Shown piece after piece: positions 53,709 through 63,136 of a stretch of 64,000 nucleotides of DNA; position 1 is the stretch's first letter, and every line of letters starts with the position of its first letter. This DNA is from Terribacillus sp. FSL K6-0262 (lineage in GTDB: Bacteria > Bacillota > Bacilli > Bacillales > Amphibacillaceae). The stretch spans positions 2,581,001-2,645,000 of the forward strand of contig NZ_CP150277.1 of the NCBI RefSeq assembly GCF_037977385.1, written 5' to 3'. The notes below the pieces were generated by a model. That model had not been told where the DNA came from and searched no databases. It saw only the letters and a list, made by a program, of their open reading frames with translations. Made by a program: the position numbers and the translations under genes.

Positions 53709-54611
53709 TCATTCCTCAGCAGATAGGATGGAGACAGCTTCTTCGGCAGCCTTTGCAATCAAAGCATCATCATATTTTGCGTCGGCTTCATCACGGCTAG
53801 ACATGACAGCCATTATAATTGGGTCGCTATCAGGCGGCCAAAGGACGGCAATATCGTTTCTTGTCCCATAAGCCCCGGCACCGGTTTTGTCGCCGACTTC
53901 CCACTCCTCGGGGACACCAGCCTTAATCAGGGCGTCTCCTGTTGTATTGCCTTTTAACCAATCAATAAGAAGCTGGCGTTTTTCAGCAGGAAGGCTGTCT
54001 CCTAAGGTAAAGGCTCGGAGGCTTTCTGCCAAGGCTTTTGGTGTGCTGGTATCTTGTGTTTCACCTGGTTTTACATTATTTAATTCCGGCTCGATCCTGG
54101 AAGGTTCTGTCACTTGATCGCCGATATCCCGCAATGCTTGTTTAAGACCATCCGGACCGCCGATTTCCTCAAATATCAAATTGGCAGCAGTGTTATCGCT
54201 GTAACTGACAGAGGCCTCGCCCAGCTCTTTTAATGTCATACCAGAATCGATATGTTTTTCGGTGATTGGATTGTAGTTTACCAGATCATCGCGGGTATAC
54301 ATGATTTTTTTATCAAGGTCTTTAAGCGAGTTCTGCTGCAATAGAACGGCTGCGGACAAAGCTTTATGCGTTGAAGCAAAGCCAAATCGTTCATTTTCCC
54401 GGTAAGCAGCTGTTTTCCCGGAACCAGTATCAATGGCATAGACGCCCAAGTGCGCATCGTAAGCCTTTTCTAAGTCGGCAAACGGCTCCTGGGCATCTTC
54501 TGCAGCTTGAACGGAGGAACTTGTATCAGAACCCTCATTGGTGCTGCTGGAGCAGCCAGCCAGCAAACAAAAAGCGAATAGTGCACTAAATAAGCAGGTT
54601 GAAATTTTCAT
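53709..54611 (-). CDS. bla: class A beta-lactamase, lipoprotein form
   Basis: This 300-residue serine beta-lactamase has a lipoprotein signal ending LLAGC (Cys20), so it is membrane-tethered outside the cell. All class A motifs are present: S80-T-H-K83, S138-D-N, E174-P-E-L-N (omega loop) and K242-T-G. It hydrolyses penicillins; wider activity cannot be judged from sequence. ATG 54611 follows AAAGGAGAAGAAAA. An upstream extension of the frame crosses the operators and is rejected. It is divergent from blaR1-blaI and controlled by BlaI. Confidence 0.95.
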   Translation of the reverse strand: MKISTCLFSALFAFCLLAGCSSSTNEGSDTSSSVQAAEDAQEPFADLEKAYDAHLGVYAIDTGSGKTAAYRENERFGFASTHKALSAAVLLQQNSLKDLDKKIMYTRDDLVNYNPITEKHIDSGMTLKELGEASVSYSDNTAANLIFEEIGGPDGLKQALRDIGDQVTEPSRIEPELNNVKPGETQDTSTPKALAESLRAFTLGDSLPAEKRQLLIDWLKGNTTGDALIKAGVPEEWEVGDKTGAGAYGTRNDIAVLWPPDSDPIIMAVMSSRDEADAKYDDALIAKAAEEAVSILSAEE

Positions 54612-54635
54612 TTTTCTTCTCCTTTCCGTATTTGG

Positions 54636-54667
54636 ATTACAACTGTAGTCAATATTACATTTGTAAT
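54636..54667. promoter_or_regulatory. tandem BlaI operators between bla and blaR1
   Basis: ATTACAACTGTAGT (54636-54649) and ATTACATTTGTAAT (54654-54667) are two dyads of the TACA/TGTA type recognised by BlaI/MecI, 18 bases centre to centre. A further TGTCAACTGTAA at 54674-54685 may be a third half-matched site. Confidence 0.75.
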
Positions 54668-54726
54668 CTAGAGCTGTCAACTGTAAAATGGAAGTTATAA
54701 ACGATGGACGAGAGGAGGAAAGGAAA

Positions 54727-56490
54727 GTGACATTGGTTCGATTGCTGCTGGTATTGACATTATCTTCTGCTACGATAGGGATCATTTTCTTCATTCGACG
54801 GTTTCTTGCTGCGCACCTCGCCCCAGCGTGGCGATATTATTTATGGTTTTTCGTGCTGGGAGCTTTATTTCTTCCTTTCTTGCCATTTAAGCGTTTCGGT
54901 ATGGCAGAACCAATATCCATGCACAAAATGACTGGACACAATGCTGTAAATCATTCCATTTTATCTGGTCCATCCAATACTGGCTGGATGAATGACTTTG
55001 GAAGTTCTGTCACGCGTATGGATGTTTCCCTATTGGATCGGCTGATCAATGGTATCTGGATATCCGGTTTGGTTATAGGCATTTTAGCCGTTTCCTTCAC
55101 GCTGTGGAAACTGATGAAGCTAGTGAGGAGTGCACATCCCATACGTGATGAGGGAATAAACGAGCTGTTTGGGCATTGCAAAGTACAGCTATCCATACGG
55201 AAAAAAATCAAGCTGAAACAGTCTTCTTCGGTTACGTCCCCATTCATTTTCGGGCTGTTCCAAACATATCTGATTCTGCCGGCCACAGTTGAAAAAGAAG
55301 GTGTGACAAGGGAATTAAAGCATGTCCTGCTTCATGAATTGCATCATTATAAAAGCAGACATGTGCATTGGAATTATCTCTTTTTGCTGGCTCGAATCCT
55401 ACACTGGTTCAACCCGCTCGTGTGGCATGCATGGAAGGAAATGCGGCTGGACCGTGAAATAGCCTGTGATGCTGCAGTGATGAAATCCTTGAATGATGTT
55501 GAAGAGAATTTGGATTATGGAAGGACGATCTTGTATTATGCTGAAAAATCGAAACAGCTAAGGCTCGATCAGTTTATCCATCCAATCATCAGTTCCAAGA
55601 GTCATCTGAAGCAGCGGATTCTGTATATAGCAGCCGGAGGCTTTCCTGCGAAGAAGCGTATCAGGAAGAGCGTGGCTATATTGATTATACTGGGGCTCGT
55701 TGTGACGATACAGGTGCCGGCGTTCCGTGCGGCAGCTTTCCCGGATGATCAATATCATATCCAGGGCAAAGATGTGGAGGAAGAGGACTTAAGCGACTTC
55801 CTCAAGGGAGATAGCAGCAGCTTCGTTTTATACAGCATGCAAAAAGACAAGTATTATGTCCATAATATAGAGCAGAGCGCCCAAAGAGTTTCCCCTAATT
55901 CCACTTATAAGATATATAGTGCTTTAACAGCTTTGGAAGAAGGTATCATCCGTCCAGGAGCTACAAATAGGAATTGGGATGGAAACAATTATGAATATGG
56001 GACCTGGAACCAAAATCAAGACTTGCAATCTGCCATGCGTAATTCGGTTACGTGGTACTTCCAAGATCTTGATCAGCAGGTAGGGAAGCAGCAGATACAA
56101 AAGTTGTTAGCTGAATATCATTATGGGAATGAGGATATATCCGGAGGAATGAGAGACTTTTGGCTGGAGTCATCCTTAAGGATATCTCCATTCGAACAAG
56201 TGGAGCTGCTGCGGAATTTTTATCGGAATGAATTCGGCGCTGCTCCCGAAAACATCAAGGAAGTCAAAGCATCATTGATGCTGGCGCAAAAACATGGAGC
56301 TGTGCTTTACGGGAAAACCGGAACTGGCATTGTGAACGGTAAAGCCGCGAATGGCTGGTTCATCGGCTTTGTAGAAACAAATTCGGATACTTATTTTTTC
56401 GCAACGAATTTAAGGGACGGAAATGCAACGGGAAGCAAAGCAGCAGAAATCACACTAAGGATATTAAAAGAGAAGCAGATTTATCAATAG
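54727..56490 (+). CDS. blaR1: beta-lactam sensor/signal transducer BlaR1
   Basis: This 587-residue protein has four N-terminal membrane helices, a cytoplasmic M56 zinc protease with H203-E-L-H-H207, and a further helix near 315-332. The extracellular penicillin-binding sensor has S392-T-Y-K395, SVTW and KTGTG. Acylation of Ser392 by a beta-lactam activates the protease and leads to loss of BlaI. GTG 54727 is chosen because GAGAGGAGGAAAGG precedes it and the length fits the family. The gene is 13 bases before blaI. Confidence 0.93.
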   Translation: MTLVRLLLVLTLSSATIGIIFFIRRFLAAHLAPAWRYYLWFFVLGALFLPFLPFKRFGMAEPISMHKMTGHNAVNHSILSGPSNTGWMNDFGSSVTRMDVSLLDRLINGIWISGLVIGILAVSFTLWKLMKLVRSAHPIRDEGINELFGHCKVQLSIRKKIKLKQSSSVTSPFIFGLFQTYLILPATVEKEGVTRELKHVLLHELHHYKSRHVHWNYLFLLARILHWFNPLVWHAWKEMRLDREIACDAAVMKSLNDVEENLDYGRTILYYAEKSKQLRLDQFIHPIISSKSHLKQRILYIAAGGFPAKKRIRKSVAILIILGLVVTIQVPAFRAAAFPDDQYHIQGKDVEEEDLSDFLKGDSSSFVLYSMQKDKYYVHNIEQSAQRVSPNSTYKIYSALTALEEGIIRPGATNRNWDGNNYEYGTWNQNQDLQSAMRNSVTWYFQDLDQQVGKQQIQKLLAEYHYGNEDISGGMRDFWLESSLRISPFEQVELLRNFYRNEFGAAPENIKEVKASLMLAQKHGAVLYGKTGTGIVNGKAANGWFIGFVETNSDTYFFATNLRDGNATGSKAAEITLRILKEKQIYQ

Positions 56491-56503
56491 GAGAGTGGGG
56501 AAA

Positions 56504-56878
56504 ATGTCGAAACAGTTTCCGAATATATCCGAATCAGAGTGGGAAATAATGAAAGTGCTTTGGAAGAATTCGCCTCTGACAGCAAATGAGGTGGTGGAAG
56601 CTATCGATAAGGCGGACTGGAAGCCCAAAACGATACGTACACTGCTGGATCGCCTTACAAAAAAGAAAGTTGTAGGTGTAAATAAAGAACATAGAGTATA
56701 TACCTTTTATCCGCTGTATGCAGAGAGTGAATATCAGCGTGCCGAGGCTAAAACCTTTATCGATCGTATTTACGGAGGGACGATGAAGTCCATGCTGGCT
56801 CAGTTTATTGAAGAGGATGCATTATCGGAGGAGGAAATGAAGGAGCTCCGCCAGATGCTGGAGAAAAAAAGTGAGTGA
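56504..56878 (+). CDS. blaI: penicillinase repressor BlaI
   Basis: This 124-residue winged-helix repressor has WEIMKVLWKNSPLTANEVVEAI and the recognition helix WKPKTIRTLLDRL. The C-terminal dimerisation helix follows. In Staphylococcus BlaI is cut between Asn101 and Phe102; the matching position here reads MLAQFIEE, with Gln before Phe. ATG 56504 is used; a GTG nine bases earlier overlaps the ribosome-binding site AGGAGAG. It represses bla and its own operon until BlaR1 is triggered. Confidence 0.93.
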   Translation: MSKQFPNISESEWEIMKVLWKNSPLTANEVVEAIDKADWKPKTIRTLLDRLTKKKVVGVNKEHRVYTFYPLYAESEYQRAEAKTFIDRIYGGTMKSMLAQFIEEDALSEEEMKELRQMLEKKSE

Positions 56879-56892
56879 TGTTCACTATAAAG

Positions 56893-56927
56893 AAAACAGC
56901 TCCCCCGTTGCTGGGAGAGCTGTTTTT
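56893..56927. terminator. convergent terminator between blaI and ptsI
   Basis: AAAACAGCTC pairs with GAGCTGTTTT with additional C/G pairs inside, A-rich on one side and T-rich on the other. Confidence 0.85.
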
Positions 56928-58641
56928 ATTGTGCAGTTCTTTGACGGACAAGCTGTTCCACTTCATCTGCAGTGCTGAGAGCCAATGCTTCTTGACTCAG
57001 TTCCTGCATCTCGGCTTTGGATAGCTTCGTGATTTGTGTTCTTGCCGGCAGGATGCTGGTTGCGCTCATGCTGAACTCATCAAGGCCAAGGCCGAGAAGA
57101 AGCGGGATTGCAATTGCATCGCCTGCCATTTCCCCGCACATGCCAGCCCATTTTCCTTCAGCATGTGCTGCCTCGATGACATTATGCACAAGGTTCAGGA
57201 TAGCTGGGTGGTATGGCTGGTACAAGTAGCTTACGCGTTCATTCATGCGGTCAGCTGCCATGGTGTACTGGATCAAGTCGTTTGTGCCGACGCTGAAGAA
57301 ATCTACTTCCTTCGCAAATTGCTTCGCAGCAACCGCAGTGGAAGGGATCTCGACCATGATACCGATTTCGATGGAATCGGAGACTTCCGCGCCTTCAGCA
57401 GTAAGCTTATCTTTTTCTTCGAGAAGGATGGCTTTTGCTTGGCGGAATTCCTCCAAAGTAGCGATCATCGGGAACATGATTTTAAGGTTTCCGTATACGC
57501 TTGCACGCAAGAGGGCACGAAGCTGCACACGGAAGATATCATCGCGTTCCAGGCAAAGGCGGATGGCGCGGTAGCCAAGGAAAGGGTTCATTTCCTTCGG
57601 AAGCTGCAGGTAGCTAAGCTCTTTATCGCCGCCGATGTCCAATGTACGAACAACAACAGGCTTGTCTCCCATTTGCTCAAGTACGGCTTTATAGGATTCG
57701 AACTGCTCCTCTTCACTAGGAAGCTCACTTTTGCCCATGTAAAGGAATTCAGTACGGTAAAGGCCGACACCTTCGCCTCCATTGTTTTGAACGCCAGTGA
57801 CGTCTTCTGGCGTACCGATATTGGCAACAAGCTCTACATGGACGCCATCTGTTGTAACGGTAGGTTCATTTTTCAGTTTCGCCCATTCTTGTTTTTGCTG
57901 TTCGAAAGCTGCTTGTTTCGCTTTGTAAGTCGCTAGTTCATCTTCTGTCGGATCGACAATGACAGTGCCTTCGATGCCGTCAACGATGATCATGGCGTCA
58001 CTTGCAGCGGAAGTCGTGATCGACTTCGTACCGACGACAGCAGGAATCTCAAGGGAGCGGGCCATGATGGCGGAATGGGAAGTACGTCCGCCGATGTCGG
58101 TTGTAAACCCTTTCACAAACTGCTTGTTGAGCTGTGCTGTATCCGATGGAGTCAGGTCCTCTGCAATAATGATAACTTCTTCATCTATAAGTGCAGGATC
58201 AGGGAAGGAAACCTGAAGCAAGTGCGCCATGACGCGTTTTGTGACATCCTGGATGTCAGCTGCTCGTTCTTTCATATATTCATTGTCCATGCTGCGGAAC
58301 ATGTCGATGAACATCGTAGCTGTCTCATCAAGGGCAGCTTCTGCATTGATGCTGTTATTGCGGATATTGTCTTTGACAGGGTTGATCAGTTCGGGATCTG
58401 CCAAGACAAGCAAATGAGCCGAGAAAATCTCGGCATGCTCGTCGCCAAGTGACACACGGGCATTCTCACGGATTTTCTCCAGCTCTTGTTTGCTGATCTC
58501 GAGGGCAGCATCCAAACGGCTGATCTCTTCTTCCGCATTTGCAACAGTCGTCTTATCGAAAGAGAGGTCTGGCACAGCCAAATGGTATGCTTTTGCAATC
58601 GCAATACCATTTGAAGCTGCGATTCCGTTTATCATGCTCAT
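56926..58641 (-). CDS. ptsI: PTS enzyme I (phosphoenolpyruvate-protein phosphotransferase)
   Basis: This 571-residue enzyme has the phospho-histidine in [12 protein letters not shown] (about H190), the PEP-binding [12 protein letters not shown] region and the C-terminal catalytic cysteine in GMCGEMAGD. It takes phosphate from PEP and passes it to His15 of HPr. The start at 58641 is five bases after the ptsH stop, with GGGAG inside the ptsH end as ribosome-binding site. Here ptsHI follows the fructose operon rather than ptsG. Confidence 0.97.
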   Translation of the reverse strand: MSMINGIAASNGIAIAKAYHLAVPDLSFDKTTVANAEEEISRLDAALEISKQELEKIRENARVSLGDEHAEIFSAHLLVLADPELINPVKDNIRNNSINAEAALDETATMFIDMFRSMDNEYMKERAADIQDVTKRVMAHLLQVSFPDPALIDEEVIIIAEDLTPSDTAQLNKQFVKGFTTDIGGRTSHSAIMARSLEIPAVVGTKSITTSAASDAMIIVDGIEGTVIVDPTEDELATYKAKQAAFEQQKQEWAKLKNEPTVTTDGVHVELVANIGTPEDVTGVQNNGGEGVGLYRTEFLYMGKSELPSEEEQFESYKAVLEQMGDKPVVVRTLDIGGDKELSYLQLPKEMNPFLGYRAIRLCLERDDIFRVQLRALLRASVYGNLKIMFPMIATLEEFRQAKAILLEEKDKLTAEGAEVSDSIEIGIMVEIPSTAVAAKQFAKEVDFFSVGTNDLIQYTMAADRMNERVSYLYQPYHPAILNLVHNVIEAAHAEGKWAGMCGEMAGDAIAIPLLLGLGLDEFSMSATSILPARTQITKLSKAEMQELSQEALALSTADEVEQLVRQRTAQ

Positions 58642-58646
58642 ACGGA

Positions 58647-58913
58647 TTATTCTCCCAGGCCTTCGCTTTTGATAGTTTCCGCAATTGTATTGACTGCTTC
58701 TTCAGCGTCGTCGCCTTCAGCAGAGATTGTGATTTCAGCACCCTGTGGAATACCAAGGCTCATAACACCCATGATAGATTTAAGGTTGACGCTCTTGCCG
58801 TTGTATGCAAGCTGGATATCGGATTTGAAGCCGCCTGCTTTATTCACTAAGATTGTAGCCGGACGAGCGTGTACGCCAGTCTCATCTGTAATTGTCATTG
58901 TTTTTTCTGCCAT
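58647..58913 (-). CDS. ptsH: phosphocarrier protein HPr
   Basis: This 88-residue phosphocarrier has His15 in TGVHARPA, the PTS phosphorylation site, and Ser46 in KSIMG, the HPrK/P regulatory site. It transfers phosphate from enzyme I to all PTS EIIA domains, and P-Ser-HPr is the main CcpA corepressor. ATG 58913 follows TTTGGAGGTA; a longer frame upstream has no ribosome-binding site. A 21-base tandem repeat lies just before the gene. Confidence 0.98.
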   Translation of the reverse strand: MAEKTMTITDETGVHARPATILVNKAGGFKSDIQLAYNGKSVNLKSIMGVMSLGIPQGAEITISAEGDDAEEAVNTIAETIKSEGLGE

Positions 58914-58938
58914 GGTAAATACCTCCAAAGATTAAGTT

Positions 58939-58982
58939 TTATGTGAATGCTTTCATTCTTGTTATGTGAATGCTTTCATTCT
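58939..58982. repeat. tandem 21-bp repeat with cre-like cores upstream of ptsH
   Basis: Two perfect copies of a 21-base unit (58939-58959 and 58962-58982) are separated by two bases. On the minus strand each contains TGAAAGCATTCACA, 13 of 14 to the cre consensus (core CA in place of CG). They lie just downstream of the predicted ptsH promoter. Confidence 0.8.
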
Positions 58983-58989
58983 ATCTTAT

Positions 58990-59017
58990 TTTATACTTTT
59001 CTTAGGTCTTTTTTCAA
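58990..59017 (-). promoter_or_regulatory. ptsHI promoter within the 3' end of fruA
   Basis: Minus-strand TTGAAA (59017-59012) and TATAAA (58995-58990) are spaced by 16 bases. It would let ptsHI be expressed apart from the fructose genes. Confidence 0.6.
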
Positions 59018-60895
59018 TAGTCCTACAATAATAGCTGTGACAAAAGCACCGATTATGATGGAAAGGAAGTAGAGCAATGGATTTCCATCGACCAAACTTG
59101 CTGAGATTATGCCGCCGTGCGGTGCGTTCAACCCGATTTCGAAGAAGGCAGACAGACCGCCGGCTACTGCGGCACCGATTGCTGTTGCCGGAATGACACG
59201 AAGCGGGTCGGCAGCTGCGAATGGAATGACACCCTCCGAGATGAAGAACGCGCCAAGCACGTATGCTGTTTTACCTGTTTCTCTTTCCTGCTTCGTGAAC
59301 TTGTTGCGGAATAGGCTTGTCGCAAGTGCGAGTCCCAGTGGCGGTACCATACCGCCGGCCATGACGGCTGCCATGAATTCCAGGTTGCCTGCATCCAGCA
59401 TCGCAATGCCGAAAGTGTATGCCGCTTTGTTGATCGGTCCGCCCATATCGATAGCCATCATCGCACCAAGCACGAGTCCTACCAATACCAGGTTAGTGCC
59501 GCCAAGCCCCTCCAGGAAATCGGAAAGCGCTACATATACTTGAGTCAATGTCGGGTTGATCAACAGCATGATCATACCGGTGATGAAAATGCTCAATACC
59601 GGGAAGAAGAGAATCGTTTTCAAGCCTTCCAATACGGCTGGGAGACCGGAAAGTGCCTTCTTGATGCCAAGTGTCACATAACCTGCCAGGAAACCGGCGA
59701 TCAGACCGCCAAGGAATCCGGAGCTGGTTGCATCTCCATGGCCATAGGTCACAGCAATCAAACCGCCGATTGCACCTGGAGCGAAACCAGGTTTATCAGC
59801 AATGCTGCTGGAAATGAAACCTGCCAGTACGGGAACGATCAGGAAGAACGCCTGATTGCTTCCGATTTCATTCAGCATCTCTGCAAAACGGCTGTCAGGG
59901 AACAACTCTCCGAAAAGGATGCTGAGAGCAATCAGGATACCGCCGCCGACAACGAATGGAAGCATGTTGGAAACACCATTCATGATGTGCTTGTAGAATC
60001 CGGAACGCTGTTCTTTCTGACCGCCTTCTGCAGCAGCTTCTGAGCTGCGTCCGCTGTTATGGTGGACTGGTGCATCCTGGGCCAGTGCTTTTTCAATCAA
60101 TTCTTTCGGTATTTTCAAGGCGCGCCCTACTGGAACCTGCAAGACGTGCTTCCCTTCGAATGGGCTGAGATCGACATTGACATCGGCTGCAACGATGATT
60201 GCTGTTGCTTCTTTGATGTCTTCGTCAGTCAGGCGGTTCTTGATTCCGCCAGCTCCATTTGTCTGGACTTTGATCGGGACATTCATTTCTGCTGCTGTCT
60301 GTTTCAGCTTATCGGCTGCCATGAACGTATGGGCGATACCGGTAGGGCATGCAGTGATGGCAAGTACTTTGCCTTTTGAGCCTGATGCATCCTGTGCCTG
60401 TTCTGCTGCTGGGCTTTCTTGTTCTTCTTCGCCAAGCTCTTCTTTTTCCTTGGCATCGATGATGGTCATGATCTCTTCTTCCGTCTTTGCATTTTCAATG
60501 CTTGAACGGAATGTGCTGTCCATCAAGAAAGAAGAAAGCCGGGATAATGTTTCCAGATGTGTCTGGTTTGCCCCCTCAGAAGCCGCGATCATGAAGAATA
60601 GATGGGATGGCTGGCCATCCAGTGCTTCATAGTCCAGTCCTTCTTCTGAACGGCCAAAAGCAATTGCCGGAATTTTGACGGCAGCTGATTTACCGTGCGG
60701 AATGGCAATACCTTCGCCGATTCCTGTCGTGGACTGTGCTTCACGCGCAAGGATTGCTTCCCTGAATCCTGCTTTATCGTTCAGTTTGCCAGCTTCGTCC
60801 AGCTTGGAAACAAGCTCTTCGATGACATCCGCTTTGGATTGGGACTTTAGCTGCAAAATGATAGTATCTTTGGTTAAAAGTTCTGTAATTCGCAT
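58991..60895 (-). CDS. fruA: PTS fructose transporter subunit IIABC
   Basis: This 634-residue membrane protein has EIIA first (about 1-150, His67 in AIPHGKS) and then EIIB (about 175-275, Cys183 in TACPTGIAHT). EIIC follows from about 300 to the end, with eight or more helices. It imports fructose as fructose-1-phosphate. ATG 60895 follows AGAGGGGTG; a GTG nine bases upstream overlaps that site. It lies 14 bases after fruK. The ptsHI promoter lies at its 3' end. Confidence 0.96.
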   Translation of the reverse strand: MRITELLTKDTIILQLKSQSKADVIEELVSKLDEAGKLNDKAGFREAILAREAQSTTGIGEGIAIPHGKSAAVKIPAIAFGRSEEGLDYEALDGQPSHLFFMIAASEGANQTHLETLSRLSSFLMDSTFRSSIENAKTEEEIMTIIDAKEKEELGEEEQESPAAEQAQDASGSKGKVLAITACPTGIAHTFMAADKLKQTAAEMNVPIKVQTNGAGGIKNRLTDEDIKEATAIIVAADVNVDLSPFEGKHVLQVPVGRALKIPKELIEKALAQDAPVHHNSGRSSEAAAEGGQKEQRSGFYKHIMNGVSNMLPFVVGGGILIALSILFGELFPDSRFAEMLNEIGSNQAFFLIVPVLAGFISSSIADKPGFAPGAIGGLIAVTYGHGDATSSGFLGGLIAGFLAGYVTLGIKKALSGLPAVLEGLKTILFFPVLSIFITGMIMLLINPTLTQVYVALSDFLEGLGGTNLVLVGLVLGAMMAIDMGGPINKAAYTFGIAMLDAGNLEFMAAVMAGGMVPPLGLALATSLFRNKFTKQERETGKTAYVLGAFFISEGVIPFAAADPLRVIPATAIGAAVAGGLSAFFEIGLNAPHGGIISASLVDGNPLLYFLSIIIGAFVTAIIVGLLKKDLRKV

Positions 60896-60909
60896 AGGTA
60901 ACACCCCTC

Positions 60910-61821
60910 TTAGATAGATGTGAGCTTGACTTGGCTTACTAATTCTTCTATATATTGTCTTTCGCCAAGATCGTCACTGAAAGCTGTAGCACTTCCTGCT
61001 GCCACCGCATAGGTGAATGCTTGCTCGTAATTGCCCGATTTTTCAAATGCGGCCAAAAACCCTGCGACCATGCTGTCGCCAGCGCCGACGGAGTTTTTCA
61101 CTGTGCCTTTTGGAGTCTCGGCTTTCCAGGCATGATCTTTATTCACGAAGATCGCACCTTCACCGCCCATTGACACAATGACATTATCGATGCCGGTATC
61201 ATGCAGTTTCCGTGCGTAGCTGACGATTTCTTCAATGGAAGAGATCGTCGTGTCGAATAGCTCCCCCAGTTCATGATGGTTCGGCTTGACAAGGAACATA
61301 CGCTTGCCGATTAAATCCCGAAGCGCAGCACTTGAAGTATCCGCAATGAACCTGGTGCCATTTCCTTCACAGATATCCGCCATCCGAGCATAAATATCTG
61401 CCGGTACGGAGCCGGGTGCATTGCCTGCAGCTACGAGAGCATCATTTTTACCGAGGCCTCTGATCTGTTCGAAAAGCAAGTCTAGCTGCTCTGTCGCAAT
61501 GGATGGTCCTGGTCCGTTGATTTCTGTTTCGGCGCCGGATTTCAGTTTTACATTGACGCGTGTCGGTTCATTTATTTCAATGAATTGATGCGCAATGCCG
61601 GCGCTTTCCAGTGTTTCCTTGATGAAGGCGCCTGTAAAGCCGCCGATATATCCTAATGCCGTCGTTTCCACATCCAAACGCTTCAGCAAACGGGAAACAT
61701 TGATCCCTTTCCCGCCGGCGAAATAGGCTGTTTGTGTGGCGCGATTCAGATCTCCTGCCTCAAAACCGTCCACGTGCATGATGTAATCGATGGATGGGTT
61801 CAGCGTGCATGTGTAATTCAT
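60910..61821 (-). CDS. fruK: 1-phosphofructokinase
   Basis: This 303-residue PfkB-family sugar kinase has GGKGINVSRLL near residue 37 and the catalytic GAGDSMVAGF with the base aspartate near 247. It phosphorylates fructose-1-phosphate, the product of FruA, to fructose-1,6-bisphosphate. That product is also the inducer of CggR and an activator of HPrK/P. The start overlaps the fruR stop by four bases (ATGA). Confidence 0.96.
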   Translation of the reverse strand: MNYTCTLNPSIDYIMHVDGFEAGDLNRATQTAYFAGGKGINVSRLLKRLDVETTALGYIGGFTGAFIKETLESAGIAHQFIEINEPTRVNVKLKSGAETEINGPGPSIATEQLDLLFEQIRGLGKNDALVAAGNAPGSVPADIYARMADICEGNGTRFIADTSSAALRDLIGKRMFLVKPNHHELGELFDTTISSIEEIVSYARKLHDTGIDNVIVSMGGEGAIFVNKDHAWKAETPKGTVKNSVGAGDSMVAGFLAAFEKSGNYEQAFTYAVAAGSATAFSDDLGERQYIEELVSQVKLTSI

Positions 61822-62570
61822 GAGTCCACAACCTTTATTGATGTAAGTTTCTTGTAAGCAGTCAGTTGTTTCGAGCTGGCATGGTCGACGATAAGCTTTG
61901 TTTCTGTCAAATCAGCTATATGTGCAAAGGCAGTCTTATCCAGCTTGCTCCTGTCAGCCAAAACGAATGTTTCATTCGATCGAAGCAAGGCCTGCCGCTT
62001 GATGGCAGCTTCTTCTGGATCTGGCGTAGTGCAGCCATTGTCTGGATGGACGCCGTTTGTACCGAGGAAACATTTATCGAAACTGTATTGGGTGAGTGCG
62101 GTCATCGCACCCCTGCCGATTAAAGTTCTCGTTTTATCCTTTACTAAACCGCCTGTCACATACACAGTGATGTCCTTTTCATAAAGTGCCTCCAAATGAG
62201 TCAAACCATTTGTGACGACGGTTACATTTCTGCCTGTCAAGAAGGGGATCATCTGATATGTCGTCGTACCGGCGTCGAGGAAGATGCATTCATCTTGTCC
62301 GACGAGACTGGCAGCGTATGCTGCGATTAGGTGCTTTCCGGTCCGGTTTTGCGTCTCTTTCTCGGTATAGCTCATTTCATATCTTAAAGAAGATACTGTC
62401 GTCGCGCCGCCATGGACCCGCTGAAGCAGCTTCTGCTTTTCTAGTTCGATCAAATCCCGGCGTATTGTCGAGACGGAAGCGCCTGTTGATTCCACGAACT
62501 CTGGAATCGTGACAACGCGCTGTTCTTGCAGCATCTGCAGGATCATTTCCTGCCGCTCAGGTGTAAGCAT
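61818..62570 (-). CDS. fruR: DeoR-family fructose operon repressor FruR
   Basis: This 250-residue regulator has an N-terminal DeoR winged helix (FVESTGASVSTIRRDLIELEKQ, about residues 22-43) and a DeoRC sensor domain with FLDAGTTTYQ. It represses the fru operon until fructose-1-phosphate builds up. ATG 62570 is preferred because AGGAGGAGG ends eight bases before it. The in-frame ATG at 62576 is only two bases from the ribosome-binding site. Confidence 0.94.
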   Translation of the reverse strand: MLTPERQEMILQMLQEQRVVTIPEFVESTGASVSTIRRDLIELEKQKLLQRVHGGATTVSSLRYEMSYTEKETQNRTGKHLIAAYAASLVGQDECIFLDAGTTTYQMIPFLTGRNVTVVTNGLTHLEALYEKDITVYVTGGLVKDKTRTLIGRGAMTALTQYSFDKCFLGTNGVHPDNGCTTPDPEEAAIKRQALLRSNETFVLADRSKLDKTAFAHIADLTETKLIVDHASSKQLTAYKKLTSIKVVDS

Positions 62571-62599
62571 TTCCATTACCTCCTCCTGAACTTAAGTCC

Positions 62600-62628
62600 A
62601 CTATAAAGGAAACGGTTTCACCTTGCAA
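62600..62628 (-). promoter_or_regulatory. fruRKA promoter with a cre-like spacer
   Basis: Minus-strand TTGCAA (62628-62623) and TATAGT (62605-62600) are spaced by 17 bases. The spacer holds TGAAACCGTTTCCT (62620-62607), 12 of 14 to the cre consensus, so CcpA could block the promoter directly. Confidence 0.7.
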
Positions 62629-62718
62629 CCAAAAAAATTCAAAAAACGCCATAAAAATTCAAATTTCTTAAAAACTGTTCAAGATTTTGTCAGAACTTGC
62701 AGGGCGGACAAGAACATC

Positions 62719-62748
62719 TTGCCAATTATCTGACACGTATGCTACAGT
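62719..62748 (+). promoter_or_regulatory. secG promoter
   Basis: TTGCCA and TACAGT are spaced by 18 bases, with TGC before the -10, about 36 bases before secG. Confidence 0.55.
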
Positions 62749-62783
62749 TGACATAGGTATTTGCCGTTATAGGAGGTGCTGGG

Positions 62784-63017
62784 ATGCAGACAACTTTAGT
62801 AGTTCTATTAATAATCGATGCCATCGCGCTGATTGCGTTAGTCCTTTTACAATCTGGTAAGAGTGCAGGTCTGTCCGGAGCTATTTCCGGAGGAGCTGAG
62901 CAATTATTTGGAAAGCAGAAGGCCCGTGGTTTGGACTTGTTCCTCCATCGTGCAACAATCGTTACAGGAGTCATTCTTTTTGTATTGACGTTCCTTTTGG
63001 CGTATGTCCTGCAGTAA
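62784..63017 (+). CDS. secG: preprotein translocase subunit SecG
   Basis: This 77-residue protein has two membrane helices (about residues 3-20 and 54-74) joined by a loop with the conserved [13 protein letters not shown] segment. It stimulates protein export through SecYE. The start follows ATAGGAGGTGC. The order secG, esterase, rnr is the one known in Bacillus. Confidence 0.95.
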   Translation: MQTTLVVLLIIDAIALIALVLLQSGKSAGLSGAISGGAEQLFGKQKARGLDLFLHRATIVTGVILFVLTFLLAYVLQ

Positions 63018-63136
63018 TCGAATAGCCAATTCCATCCCTCGTCACAACTTCTGTGGTGGGGGATTATTTATTCCCGGGGAAGGGAAAACTAGTTCGGAAA
63101 TCTACAATATAAATAGTCATAACAGGGGAGATACAT

